Positions 8,674 to 16,873 of a stretch of 64,000 nt of DNA are shown here, piece by piece. The notes beneath the pieces were generated by a model. It was not told the origin of the DNA, made no database searches, and saw only the letters and a list, made by a program, of their open reading frames with translations. The position numbers and the translations under genes were made by a program. This DNA is from Thalassotalea_H sp040779345. Its GTDB lineage: Bacteria; Pseudomonadota; Gammaproteobacteria; Enterobacterales; Alteromonadaceae. Every line of letters begins with the position of its first letter. The first letter of the stretch is position 1. The stretch covers positions 24,399 to 88,398 of the forward strand of contig JBFONU010000016.1 in assembly GCA_040779345.1 (NCBI GenBank). Reading direction: 5' to 3'.

Positions 8674-9552
8674 TTAAGATTTTGTAGCCGCTTTCATTTC
8701 ACTGACAAAATCACTCAGCGCTATTAACATCGCTTTATTATCGTTTAAATTATTTTCAATAATTTTTACAACGGCCGAGCCACTTATTGCACCTGCTGCG
8801 CCGGCGTTAAGAGCCTCTTTAACTTGTTGTGGTTTTGAAATACCAAAACCAATCACGGTTGGCGACGCGTGGTAGCTTTTCAATGTTTCAATTAATTGCT
8901 CTGCTGAGACACTGGTTGAATTTTCACTGACAGTATTTTCGACAGCGTCGACACCGGTAACTCCCGCTCGGCTTAAAACATAGGTATAACCATGACTATA
9001 TGAGGCAACATCGCGTAAGGTTTTATCACTTGCATTGGGCGGGGCAATAAAAATTGGGGCGACATTAGCGGCTAATGCGGCTTTTCTAAATCGTTCACTT
9101 TCTCGAATAGGTAAATCAGCGATTAATACCGAATCAACACCTACCGCTGCCATATCTTGGTAGAATTTTTCAATACCACGCGCGAAAACTAAGTTTCCGT
9201 AAAGCAATAGCCCAATGGGTATTTGCGGCGCGTATTCTCTTACTTGTTTTAAAATATCGATACAGGTGTCGGTATTCGCCCCAGCGGCTAATGCACGCTT
9301 TCCTGCTTCTTGGATCGTAATACCATCGGCACTGGGATCTGAAAAAGGGATACCTAATTCTAACGCATCGGCGCCCGCATCAATTAATGTTTTGATAAGC
9401 GCAAGTGATTGTTCGGCATTAGGATCACCAATAGTAACAAAAGGGATAAAAGCCCCTTCATTTTTTTCTGACAGCTTTGCAAAACAATCGATATAACGTT
9501 GTCCTGCTTGGCCACTGGCTTGGTAATGAGTGGTGTTGGTAGAATGAGTCAT
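8674..9552 (-). CDS. trpA: Tryptophan synthase alpha subunit
   Basis: TrpA cleaves indole-3-glycerol phosphate to indole and glyceraldehyde 3-phosphate within the TrpA2-TrpB2 complex. At 292 aa it is slightly longer than the usual ~268. The family signature LELGIPFSDPSADGITIQEA includes the catalytic Asp region, the catalytic Glu lies in GAFIPFVTIGDP (positions about 33-44), and the phosphate-binding GFGISKP and GAISGSAVVK are present. AAGGAGAG precedes the ATG. Its ATG overlaps the trpB stop (TAATG), indicating translational coupling. Last gene of the trp operon. Confidence 0.97.
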   Translation of the reverse strand: MTHSTNTTHYQASGQAGQRYIDCFAKLSEKNEGAFIPFVTIGDPNAEQSLALIKTLIDAGADALELGIPFSDPSADGITIQEAGKRALAAGANTDTCIDILKQVREYAPQIPIGLLLYGNLVFARGIEKFYQDMAAVGVDSVLIADLPIRESERFRKAALAANVAPIFIAPPNASDKTLRDVASYSHGYTYVLSRAGVTGVDAVENTVSENSTSVSAEQLIETLKSYHASPTVIGFGISKPQQVKEALNAGAAGAISGSAVVKIIENNLNDNKAMLIALSDFVSEMKAATKS

Positions 9553-10793
9553 TATTTGCTCTCCTTATCCGCTGAATTCTCTTCAGGATGCAAAACGGTA
9601 TGAACGTGGGCTAAGTCTTTATCGCCACGACCTGAAAGATTCACTAAAATAACGGTTTCTTCTGTCGCTTCTTCCGCCATTTTTAGTGCTTGAGCGAGTG
9701 CATGTGACGATTCAAGTGCAGGAATGATACCTTCGGTACTTGCCAATGTTTGAAATGCAGCCAGTGCTTCATCATCATTAATAGGCACATATTGAGCGCG
9801 CCCAGTTTCTTTTAAATGTGCGTGTTGTGGGCCAACAGCTGGGTAGTCAAGACCGGCAGAAACTGAATAGGACTCTTCAATTTGACCATATTGATCTTGC
9901 ATGATGTAGGTATAGTTACCATGTAACATACCTTTCGTGCCCGCGGCGAGTGTTGCACCGTGCTTGTCCGTATCAATACCTTTACCACCTGCTTCAACGC
10001 CAATTAATTTTACCGACGTTTCTTTAATGAAATCATTAAACATACCAATGGCATTCGAGCCACCACCCACACAAGCGATGACATAATCAGGCAGCTTTCC
10101 TTCTTGGCTTAAAATTTGTTGTTTTGCTTCTTCACCGATCATTTTTTGAAAATCGCGCACAATCGTTGGAAATGGATGAGGACCCGCAGCTGTACCTAAA
10201 AGATAATGAGCATCATCATAATTAGCAGACCAGTCACGTAATGCTTCATTAACGGCATCTTTTAATGTACCAGAGCCCGCAGTGACAGGTATCACGGTAG
10301 CGCCCATTAGTTTCATTCTAAAGACATTTGGTTGCTGACGTTCGCAATCAACAGCGCCCATATAAACACGGCATTTTAGTCCTAATAATGAACAGGCAAT
10401 TGCAGTTGCAACGCCATGTTGACCTGCACCAGTTTCGGCAATGATTTCTTTTTTCCCCATGCGTTTTGCTAACAAGGCTTGGCCTAATACTTGGTTGGTT
10501 TTATGTGCGCCACCATGTAATAAATCTTCACGTTTTAAGTAAATTTTTGCTAAGGGATTTTTAGATAAATTACGAGTAAGTGTTAATGGTGTTGGGCGAC
10601 CAGCATAATTGGTTAATAGATCATTAAATTCATCAATAAAACTTTGGTCTTGTTGTGACTCTATATACGCCTGCTCTAATTGCTCAAGGGCAGGTACCAG
10701 CAATTCACCGACAAACATGCCGCCAAATTCGCCAAAATAGGCAGGTAATGTGGCTTTTATCTTACTTTTAGTTTCAATTGTATTATTCGTCAT
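9552..10793 (-). CDS. trpB: Tryptophan synthase beta subunit
   Basis: TrpB is the PLP enzyme that joins indole and serine to give tryptophan. The PLP lysine is in REDLLHGGAHKTNQVLG, the glycine-rich phosphate site is CVGGGSNAIGMF, and the family opening YFGEFGGMFV is near the N-terminus. The start at 10793 (413 aa) is chosen because it falls one base after the trpC stop. An upstream start at 10838 would overlap trpC by 44 bases and add residues unlike the family. Its stop overlaps trpA's start. Coupled expression of the two subunits is expected from this spacing. Confidence 0.97.
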   Translation of the reverse strand: MTNNTIETKSKIKATLPAYFGEFGGMFVGELLVPALEQLEQAYIESQQDQSFIDEFNDLLTNYAGRPTPLTLTRNLSKNPLAKIYLKREDLLHGGAHKTNQVLGQALLAKRMGKKEIIAETGAGQHGVATAIACSLLGLKCRVYMGAVDCERQQPNVFRMKLMGATVIPVTAGSGTLKDAVNEALRDWSANYDDAHYLLGTAAGPHPFPTIVRDFQKMIGEEAKQQILSQEGKLPDYVIACVGGGSNAIGMFNDFIKETSVKLIGVEAGGKGIDTDKHGATLAAGTKGMLHGNYTYIMQDQYGQIEESYSVSAGLDYPAVGPQHAHLKETGRAQYVPINDDEALAAFQTLASTEGIIPALESSHALAQALKMAEEATEETVILVNLSGRGDKDLAHVHTVLHPEENSADKESK

Positions 10794-10794
10794 G

Positions 10795-12183
10795 TTAATA
10801 ATTCCGTATTTGTGTGAAAACTTGTTGAAGTTTGTCACGACATTTTAAGCCCGGACTTTGCTCAACCCCTGAGTTTAGGTCCAAACCAAATAATTCTTGT
10901 GTGGTTAATTGTTCAATCGCATTGTTAATATTGTCGCTATTTAAGCCGCCAGCCAAAAAGCAGGCCGATAAGTCTTGCTCACTTTGAGCTAACGCTTGCC
11001 AACCAAAAGACTGGCCACTGCCGGCATTTTTACCATCTAAGATATATTGTTGAGCATCTACTGAAATCTCTGGAATTTCACCTTCAACGGCTATCGCTTT
11101 CCAAATTTGGCAATTGTCAGGTAATTGCTTTTTTAAACTATCAATGTAGCTTTGGTCTTCATTACCATGAAGTTGCACGGCATAAAGCTTTAAGCTGTTG
11201 GCTATTTCTGCGATCTGTTGACGTTTGTGGTCAACGAATACGCCGACATATCTTAATGAGGGGGTAGCGTTGACAATCGATGTTGCTTGCTCTTGATTGA
11301 TAAAACGCGGCGATTTTTCTGCGAAAATGAGTCCGCCAAATTGCGCGCCTGCCTCAATGGCTAATTGTGCTTGCTCAGGGGATGTTAAGCCACAAACTTT
11401 ATGATTGCCATAAATCAACGTGCGACAGGCAAGATCAATATCGTCCTGTGCCATCACTGAGCTGCCGACTAAAAAGCCATCTACGGCAGGAGCGAGCTCT
11501 CGTACTTGATCATTGCTATAAATACCTGACTCAGAAATTATTATCCTGTCATCAGGTAAAGTAGGCGCAAAGTCAAAGGTACGGGCAATGTCAGTGGAAA
11601 GATCGCGTAAATTACGGTTATTAATACCAATTAATTTAGCCCCTAAGTTAACGGCGCGATCACGTTCTTCTTCTGTTGATATTTCAGTTAGAATGGCTAA
11701 GTTATATTGCTTGGCGACCGTTTCTAATGCTTGGTATTGTTCATCAGATAACACGCTTAGCATTAACAATATCGCATCTGCGCCATAATAACGGGCAAGG
11801 TGCACTTGGTAGGTATCGACAAAAAAGTCTTTATTTAGTACTGGGCAATTGACTGTTTCAGTCACTATTTTTAAGTATTCAAATTTACCTTGAAAGTATT
11901 TCTCATCGGTTAATACCGAGATAGCGGCAGCGTATTTATCATAAATTTGGCAAATGGCTTTAGGATCAAAGTCAGCGCGAATTAACCCTTTTGAAGGTGA
12001 GGCTTTTTTACACTCTAAAATAAATCCCGCATGGCTTTTACCTTGCTTTCGATCAAGTGCAGCATACATATCTTTTGTTGTCGGCTTTAACTCATTGATA
12101 AAACTTGCCAATGGTTTTTCTTGCTTCAAACGTTCGACTTCAATACGTTTGTCGGCAACAATTTTTTCTAATACATTAGCCAT
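10795..12183 (-). CDS. trpCF: Fused indole-3-glycerol phosphate synthase / phosphoribosylanthranilate isomerase
   Basis: A bifunctional 462-residue enzyme for two consecutive steps of tryptophan synthesis. The N-terminal ~255 residues are IGPS (FILECKKASPSKGLIRADFDP, then PVLNKDFFVDTYQV and the catalytic ISESGI). The C-terminal ~205 residues are PRAI (KVCGLTSPEQAQLA with the catalytic Cys, and FLAGGLNSDNI). The fusion order C-F is that of enteric bacteria and relatives. The ATG is two bases after the trpD stop; the trpB start is one base after its own stop. Confidence 0.97.
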   Translation of the reverse strand: MANVLEKIVADKRIEVERLKQEKPLASFINELKPTTKDMYAALDRKQGKSHAGFILECKKASPSKGLIRADFDPKAICQIYDKYAAAISVLTDEKYFQGKFEYLKIVTETVNCPVLNKDFFVDTYQVHLARYYGADAILLMLSVLSDEQYQALETVAKQYNLAILTEISTEEERDRAVNLGAKLIGINNRNLRDLSTDIARTFDFAPTLPDDRIIISESGIYSNDQVRELAPAVDGFLVGSSVMAQDDIDLACRTLIYGNHKVCGLTSPEQAQLAIEAGAQFGGLIFAEKSPRFINQEQATSIVNATPSLRYVGVFVDHKRQQIAEIANSLKLYAVQLHGNEDQSYIDSLKKQLPDNCQIWKAIAVEGEIPEISVDAQQYILDGKNAGSGQSFGWQALAQSEQDLSACFLAGGLNSDNINNAIEQLTTQELFGLDLNSGVEQSPGLKCRDKLQQVFTQIRNY

Positions 12184-12185
12184 TG

Positions 12186-13214
12186 TTATCTATTTCCTAC
12201 TTCTGTCTTTTGGTTTGACATGACAACCATTGCGTTTAACGTCTTTAAACCTTGACCAGAGGCTAAAACCTCTGTCGCAAGTTGTGCTGCTGATTTCAGA
12301 TCTGAGGCTTTATCGTGCAAATAAAGTAATGCTGCGCAATTAATGATCACCGCAGAGTTATGAGCTGGCTGGCCATCACCTGATAAAATCGCCTTAATAA
12401 TATCGGCATTCTCTTGTGGCGTGCCACCTTTAATATCTTCTAAGGTATAACGAGATAACCCAAAGTCTTCTGGCGAGATCACTCGCTCAGTAAGTACGCC
12501 GTCTTTAATTTCAGTGACCTGTGTTTCACCATGTAAGGCAATTTCATCTAAACCACTGCCATGCACAACCCAGCCACGTTTAACTCCAGTTAATACTAAA
12601 CTTTTTGCCATAGTTGCAATTAGTGAGGGGGTATATACACCCAACAACATAACTTGAGGTTTAGCGGGATTGACTAGTGGACCGAGAATATTGAAGAGGG
12701 TGCGAATGCCCATCGCTTTTCTTACCGGACCTGCATATTTAAAGCCGGGATGATAAGCAGGAGCATATAAAAAGCATAAATTCGTTTTTGCCAAACACTG
12801 GCTGGCTGTTGCTGGTGACATCATTAAGTTAACGCCAAAAGCTTCTAATAAGTCTGCGGAGCCTGACATGCTTGAGACACTTCTATTGCCATGTTTTGCC
12901 ATAGTTAACCCACAGGCTGCAGCTAATATTGCAGCGGTAGTGGAAATGTTAATGGTATTAGCGCCATCTCCTCCTGTGCCAACACAGTCTGCCATACTTT
13001 GGCTTTGCGCTGGAAAGTCGGTAGCAAAATTTCGAACCGCAACCGCTGCACCGGCAATTTCTTCGGGAGCTTCACCTTTGATTTTTAAAGCGGTCAGCAC
13101 AGATGCTAACAATTCAGGTGCAATATTACCTTGCATCACTTCACTGAAAAATTCTTGTGCTTGTTCTTGGCTCAACGATTGACCATCAACTAATGTTTGT
13201 AAAATATTACTCAT
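12186..13214 (-). CDS. trpD: Anthranilate phosphoribosyltransferase
   Basis: TrpD transfers phosphoribosyl from PRPP to anthranilate. The PRPP-binding glycine motif DCVGTGGDGANTINIST is present, as are the anthranilate-site elements KHGNRSVSSMSGSADLLEAFG and GPVRKAMGIRTLFNILGPL. The start is ATG 13214, preceded by AAGGAA. It overlaps the 3' end of trpG by 8 bases (ATGAGTAA). Alternative in-frame starts further upstream would lie deep in trpG. 342 aa, normal length, not fused to trpG. Confidence 0.97.
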   Translation of the reverse strand: MSNILQTLVDGQSLSQEQAQEFFSEVMQGNIAPELLASVLTALKIKGEAPEEIAGAAVAVRNFATDFPAQSQSMADCVGTGGDGANTINISTTAAILAAACGLTMAKHGNRSVSSMSGSADLLEAFGVNLMMSPATASQCLAKTNLCFLYAPAYHPGFKYAGPVRKAMGIRTLFNILGPLVNPAKPQVMLLGVYTPSLIATMAKSLVLTGVKRGWVVHGSGLDEIALHGETQVTEIKDGVLTERVISPEDFGLSRYTLEDIKGGTPQENADIIKAILSGDGQPAHNSAVIINCAALLYLHDKASDLKSAAQLATEVLASGQGLKTLNAMVVMSNQKTEVGNR

Positions 13215-13899
13215 GAGAATTTCCTTGTGATTGGTTGACACTTTTTGACTCATTACTTAGAAAATCACTTGTTAGGCAATCAATTGCTTGTGCTAATAGC
13301 TTGCTTCCATAGGTAGTCAGTACGGATTCTGGATGAAACTGAAAACCAATGACATGATCTGTATTATGTTCAATGGCCATAGGTAACATTACCTCATTGT
13401 CAGTGGTGAATTGAGCGCTGATTGTTAAACACGAGGGAACCTTTGTTGCCACTAAAGAGTGGTATCTTGCAACAGGCAAAGGTTGCTGAATATTTTTAAA
13501 TGCGCCAATTTCATTATGCTGAACATTAGAGGCTTTGCCGTGAATAATTTCAGGCGCTCTACCTATGACTCCGCCATAATATTCAATGAGCGCTTGGTGG
13601 CCTAAACAAATACCTAAAATTGGGTATTTACCTGCAGTTTTAGCGATTAATTCCATTAAACATCCTGCTTTGCTCGGCTCACCAGGTCCTGGCGATAAAA
13701 CCAGTAGAACAGGCTCGTGACAGGCTTGAATTTGTTCGATGATATAATCTGCACTAATAGTATTTCGATAAATCGTGGGTTCAAAACCTAAACATTGAAA
13801 TTCATCCACTAAGTTGTAGGTAAAAGAATCTAGGTTATCCAGCATAAATATTTTAGCTTTAGTGCTATTTTTAGGTGCAGAAGTTAAATGCTCAGACAT
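13207..13899 (-). CDS. trpG: Anthranilate synthase component II (glutamine amidotransferase)
   Basis: TrpG is the class I amidotransferase that supplies ammonia from glutamine to TrpE. The oxyanion motif SPGPGEPSKAG is at about 69-79, the catalytic Cys98 lies in LGICLGHQ, and the His/Glu of the triad are in FHPESVLT near residue 197. 230 aa with a ~15-residue N-terminal extension before KIFMLDNLDSFTYNL. Its ATG overlaps the TrpE stop (TAATG), which fits the 1:1 complex. trpG and trpD are separate here, unlike the fused trpGD of E. coli. Confidence 0.97.
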   Translation of the reverse strand: MSEHLTSAPKNSTKAKIFMLDNLDSFTYNLVDEFQCLGFEPTIYRNTISADYIIEQIQACHEPVLLVLSPGPGEPSKAGCLMELIAKTAGKYPILGICLGHQALIEYYGGVIGRAPEIIHGKASNVQHNEIGAFKNIQQPLPVARYHSLVATKVPSCLTISAQFTTDNEVMLPMAIEHNTDHVIGFQFHPESVLTTYGSKLLAQAIDCLTSDFLSNESKSVNQSQGNSHE

Positions 13900-15518
13900 T
13901 ATTCTATCTCCTGTGCAGATACGTGGTTTTTCATTGTGGCTGCTTTTTGAATAGCGCTGATCACCGCTTGGGCTTTTTGACGTGTTTCATTGGCTTCAGC
14001 TTGTGGGTTAGAGTCAAATACTACACCCGCACCGGCTTGTACATAGGCAACAGCATCTTTTACAAAAGCACTTCGAATGACAATACAAGTATCCATATCG
14101 CCATCACCGGTTATATAACCAACGGCGCCACCATAACTGCCACGACGTTTACCTTCATATTGACGAATTAACTCGGTAGCTCGTACTTTTGGTGCCCCTG
14201 AAAGCGTGCCCATATTCATGCAAGCTTGATAAGCATGCAACGCATCAAGGTCTTCACATAACGTGCCGCATACTCGAGAAACCAAATGCATAACATGAGA
14301 GTAGCGGTCTACTTTTAAAAAGTCTGCGATATGTCTAGTGCCCGGTTTGCTGACTCTAGCGACATCGTTTCGCGCTAAATCAACCAACATAATATGCTCG
14401 GATAATTCTTTTTTATCTTGGCGTAGCTCTAATTCAATTCGGCAATCTAAATCCAGTGAAAATTCACCATTTTCTTTATAACCACGTGGACGGGTACCGG
14501 CAATAGGGTAAATTTCTACTTGGCGATTGTGTTGTTGGTATTTAATCGCTGACTCAGGGGAGGCGCCAAACATGCAAAAATCGTCATCTTGAAAATAAAA
14601 CATATACGGGCTTGGATTACTTTGTCTAAGTGCTAAATAGGCATTGAAAGTATCGTCACATTTTAGACTAAAGGTACGAGAAGGCACCACTTGAAAGATA
14701 TCACCGGCCTTAATGTGTTCTTTCAAATCATCAACAGTTTGACAAAAATCTTCATCACTAATATTACAATTCACCTCAATGGGGTGTTCGAGTGTAATAA
14801 GATCAGTTTGTGGAGGAGGAATGTCGGTTTCAACAAGCGCTTTAATTGCCGATAATCGTCGGGCTATTTCAAAGTGACATTTATGTTGCTCCTTACCCGA
14901 AAAAACGTTAGCTATCACTTCACTTGAACGCTTTTCGTGATCAATAACCACTAGCGTTTCGGCTAAGTAAAAGACAAAATCAGGGCAGGTGTTGTCACTC
15001 TCATCAACATCGGGTAATGCTTCACTCATGGTGACCATATCAAAAGCGAAAGCGCCACCAAGAAAAACCCCAAAGGGATGATGATTTTCATTTTTAAGCT
15101 TTTTAAATACCCGTAAGCTATGAAATGGATTCGTTGCTAATAATCGTGACTTTTCATCAAGGGTTTGACTAACATCAGCAAATGTCGCATGTAATGTTTT
15201 ATGTTCAGTCGTTAATGTCGCACTTTCTGCCAGTTGCTCTTTAGCAAACGCTACGGCTGATTCACCGTTAATTGTTAATGGTGTAAAACTAACGTGGTTG
15301 CCATTACAGACAATTTTGACCGCAGCATCAACAAGCAATAGGCTTTTTAATTGGTGTTTTTTATCTATTTCTGCTGATTCAAGTAAAATGTTATGACTTT
15401 TATCACCGCACAATTTTTTAAACAGCGTTAAAGGATCTGCTTGGTATCTTGCTTTACTTGATAACGTATTTACTGAACCTATGGCTGTATCACTTTTAGG
15501 GGTAAACATAGTCTTCAT
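13899..15518 (-). CDS. trpE: Anthranilate synthase component I
   Basis: TrpE converts chorismate to anthranilate. The 539-residue protein has an N-terminal domain with the tryptophan feedback motif NILLESAEI (about residues 40-48). The C-terminal chorismate-binding domain has the conserved FQVVPSRTF, PIAGTRPRG, ELSEHIMLVDLARNDVARV, MGTLSGAPKVRA and GGAVGYITGDGDMDTCIVIR. The start at 15518 forms an ATGA overlap with the stop of the DAHP synthase, so the two are coupled; a second in-frame ATG lies at 15509. The Trp-binding LLES element implies end-product inhibition on top of attenuation. Confidence 0.97.
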   Translation of the reverse strand: MKTMFTPKSDTAIGSVNTLSSKARYQADPLTLFKKLCGDKSHNILLESAEIDKKHQLKSLLLVDAAVKIVCNGNHVSFTPLTINGESAVAFAKEQLAESATLTTEHKTLHATFADVSQTLDEKSRLLATNPFHSLRVFKKLKNENHHPFGVFLGGAFAFDMVTMSEALPDVDESDNTCPDFVFYLAETLVVIDHEKRSSEVIANVFSGKEQHKCHFEIARRLSAIKALVETDIPPPQTDLITLEHPIEVNCNISDEDFCQTVDDLKEHIKAGDIFQVVPSRTFSLKCDDTFNAYLALRQSNPSPYMFYFQDDDFCMFGASPESAIKYQQHNRQVEIYPIAGTRPRGYKENGEFSLDLDCRIELELRQDKKELSEHIMLVDLARNDVARVSKPGTRHIADFLKVDRYSHVMHLVSRVCGTLCEDLDALHAYQACMNMGTLSGAPKVRATELIRQYEGKRRGSYGGAVGYITGDGDMDTCIVIRSAFVKDAVAYVQAGAGVVFDSNPQAEANETRQKAQAVISAIQKAATMKNHVSAQEIE

Positions 15519-16531
15519 AGTGTTTTACCTGCGGCTGATACAAAGGGTTTAATATCTGCCATTAGGGTAGCAAAGTCATCTGCGGTTAATGCTTGATGGC
15601 CATCCGATAAAGCTTCTTTAGGATTTAAATGTGCTTCTACAATAATTCCATCCGCCCCCACGGCTACTGAAGCACGCGAAAGAGGGTTGATTAATGACTT
15701 AACCCCAGTACCATGAGAAGGGTCAACCAATACCGGTAAGTGAGATTTTTCTTTCAAATAGGCGACGGCATTTAAATCAAGGGTATTTCGAGTCGCGGTC
15801 TCAAAGGTGCGAATGCCGCGTTCACATAAAATTACATTAGGGTTACCCGCATTGATAATATATTCAGCGGCTAGTAATAACTCTTCAAGGGTTGCACTCA
15901 TGCCGCGTTTTAATAAAACCGCTTTATCTGATTGTTCACCAACCGCTTCGAGTAAGCGGAAGTTTTGCATGTTACGTGCACCGATTTGATAACAATCAAC
16001 ATATTCGTGCATCAGGTTGGCATCAGCAGGATCGATAATTTCAGAGACCACAGGTAGTCCATATTTTTCTTTTGCCGCTTTAAGCAGTTTTAACCCTTCA
16101 ACACCTAACCCTTGAAAACTGTAGGGACTGGTTCTTGGTTTAAATGCACCACCGCGTAATAACGGTACCCCTTGCTGCTTTATCATTTCACTGACACCAA
16201 ATAATTGGGCTTGGCTTTCAACAGAGCATGGGCCAGCGATAACAGTAAATTTTCCGCCCCCGACTTTAACGCCACCAATGGAAACAATGGAATCATGCGC
16301 TTGAAGCTCACGGCTTACCAGTTTATAAGGGCTCAGAACAGGTTTGATTTCGTCTACCATCGGGTAGCTATCGAGGTGGAGTTGACGTAATACCCGCTCG
16401 TCGCCTAAAGCGCCAAGAACGGTACGTTCAATGCCCGGCATGTAAAGGGGTTTTAAGCCAAGGCTAGATATTTTATCTAGTATTTCGTTCGCATCTTTTT
16501 CAGACGCCTGTGGTTTTAATATGATGATCAT
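15515..16531 (-). CDS. aroF: DAHP synthase, type I-beta with N-terminal regulatory domain
   Basis: 3-deoxy-D-arabino-heptulosonate 7-phosphate synthase, the first step of the shikimate pathway. 338 aa. Residues 1-70 form a ferredoxin/ACT-like N-terminal domain (MIIILKPQASEKDANEILDKI...), as in the Thermotoga-type enzyme. The barrel has VIAGPCSVES (Cys102, metal ligand), RGGAFKPRTSPYSFQG, QIGARNMQNF, LLKRGMSATLEE, RGIRTFETATRNTLD and PVLVDPSHGTG. This differs from the I-alpha AroF/G/H of E. coli. AGGA lies 8 bases before the ATG. It heads the trp operon and is coupled to trpE (ATGA), so it falls under the trp attenuator upstream. The symbol is by function; the feedback ligand cannot be read. 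Confidence 0.93.
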   Translation of the reverse strand: MIIILKPQASEKDANEILDKISSLGLKPLYMPGIERTVLGALGDERVLRQLHLDSYPMVDEIKPVLSPYKLVSRELQAHDSIVSIGGVKVGGGKFTVIAGPCSVESQAQLFGVSEMIKQQGVPLLRGGAFKPRTSPYSFQGLGVEGLKLLKAAKEKYGLPVVSEIIDPADANLMHEYVDCYQIGARNMQNFRLLEAVGEQSDKAVLLKRGMSATLEELLLAAEYIINAGNPNVILCERGIRTFETATRNTLDLNAVAYLKEKSHLPVLVDPSHGTGVKSLINPLSRASVAVGADGIIVEAHLNPKEALSDGHQALTADDFATLMADIKPFVSAAGKTL

Positions 16532-16563
16532 TATTCAATTCCTAAGTGTTTATGTAAATTCGG

Positions 16564-16626
16564 TCAACCGGCATAAATAGGCTGAAGCCACCATATAAAC
16601 CAACTTTTTACTCGTGTTGTTAACAT
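16564..16626 (-). CDS. Second Trp-rich leader mini-ORF before aroF
   Basis: A 20-codon ORF (MLTTRVKSWFIWWLQPIYAG) on the minus strand, between the trp attenuator terminator and the DAHP synthase. It has a strong ribosome site (AAAAGGG, six bases before ATG). Three of its 20 codons are Trp (UGG at 16602-16600, 16593-16591 and 16590-16588), a density not expected by chance. It ends 32 bases before the aroF ATG. No terminator hairpin follows it, so it is not a second classic attenuator. It may be a stalling peptide, a translational coupler to aroF, or a rho-antitermination leader. Only the ORF and its ribosome site are seen; the role is inferred. Confidence 0.6.
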   Translation of the reverse strand: MLTTRVKSWFIWWLQPIYAG

Positions 16627-16679
16627 TGTTAACCCTTTTATTGTTGTATCTTCGTGAAACTTTATAAAACTTAAAAAGA

Positions 16680-16761
16680 AAAACCCGCTTAGAATGTAAG
16701 CGGGTTTTCAGAAATTTTTTGCCATTTATTTTATGAAACGCAAACTATCACAACCCACTTA
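16680..16761 (-). promoter_or_regulatory. trp attenuator (regions 1-4, terminator)
   Basis: Read on the minus strand. Region 1 is CATAACTC (16773-16766, at the end of the leader peptide) and can pair fully, with two G-U pairs, with GGGTTGTG (16756-16749). The adjoining TAAGTGGGTT (16761-16752), region 2, can pair with the AACCCGCTTA part of region 3, again with one G-U. Region 3 (AAAACCCGCTTA, 16708-16697) forms a perfect 12-bp stem with region 4 (16691-16680) around a 5-base loop, followed by TTCTTTTTAA. This is the alternative 1:2, 2:3, 3:4 arrangement of enterobacterial trp leaders. Stalling at the Trp codons should favour 2:3 and read-through into aroF-trpEGDCFBA. Confidence 0.9.
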
Positions 16762-16815
16762 TGTAGAGTTATGCCACCACCAACTTAATGAATTAGTTTG
16801 TTTTACTTGTATCAT
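16759..16815 (-). CDS. trpL: trp operon leader peptide
   Basis: An 18-residue ORF, MIQVKQTNSLSWWWHNST, with three consecutive Trp codons (16782-16774) near its 3' end. It is placed just upstream of the attenuator stem-loops and its stop lies within region 2, as expected for ribosome-sensed attenuation. The ribosome site is modest (AGG 11 bases before the ATG). It is divergent from rnm (yciV), the same neighbour that trpL has in E. coli. The transcription start could not be placed. A TTGACA at 16826-16821 is too close to the ORF to serve as the -35. Confidence 0.9.
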   Translation of the reverse strand: MIQVKQTNSLSWWWHNST

Positions 16816-16873
16816 TCGTTTGTCAACCTAAGTAAAATGAGTTTGCTAAAAATCCCCTATAGAAGAACTTATT

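Noticed and set aside
13875..14171. Open reading frame of 98 codons on the plus strand within trpE
   Set aside because: It is antisense to trpE, which is clearly coding, and has no family features.
16821..16826. TTGACA on the minus strand as the -35 of the trp promoter
   Set aside because: A -10 at 17 bases would fall within the leader ORF, no good -10 is present there, and the leader ATG would lie upstream of the transcript start.
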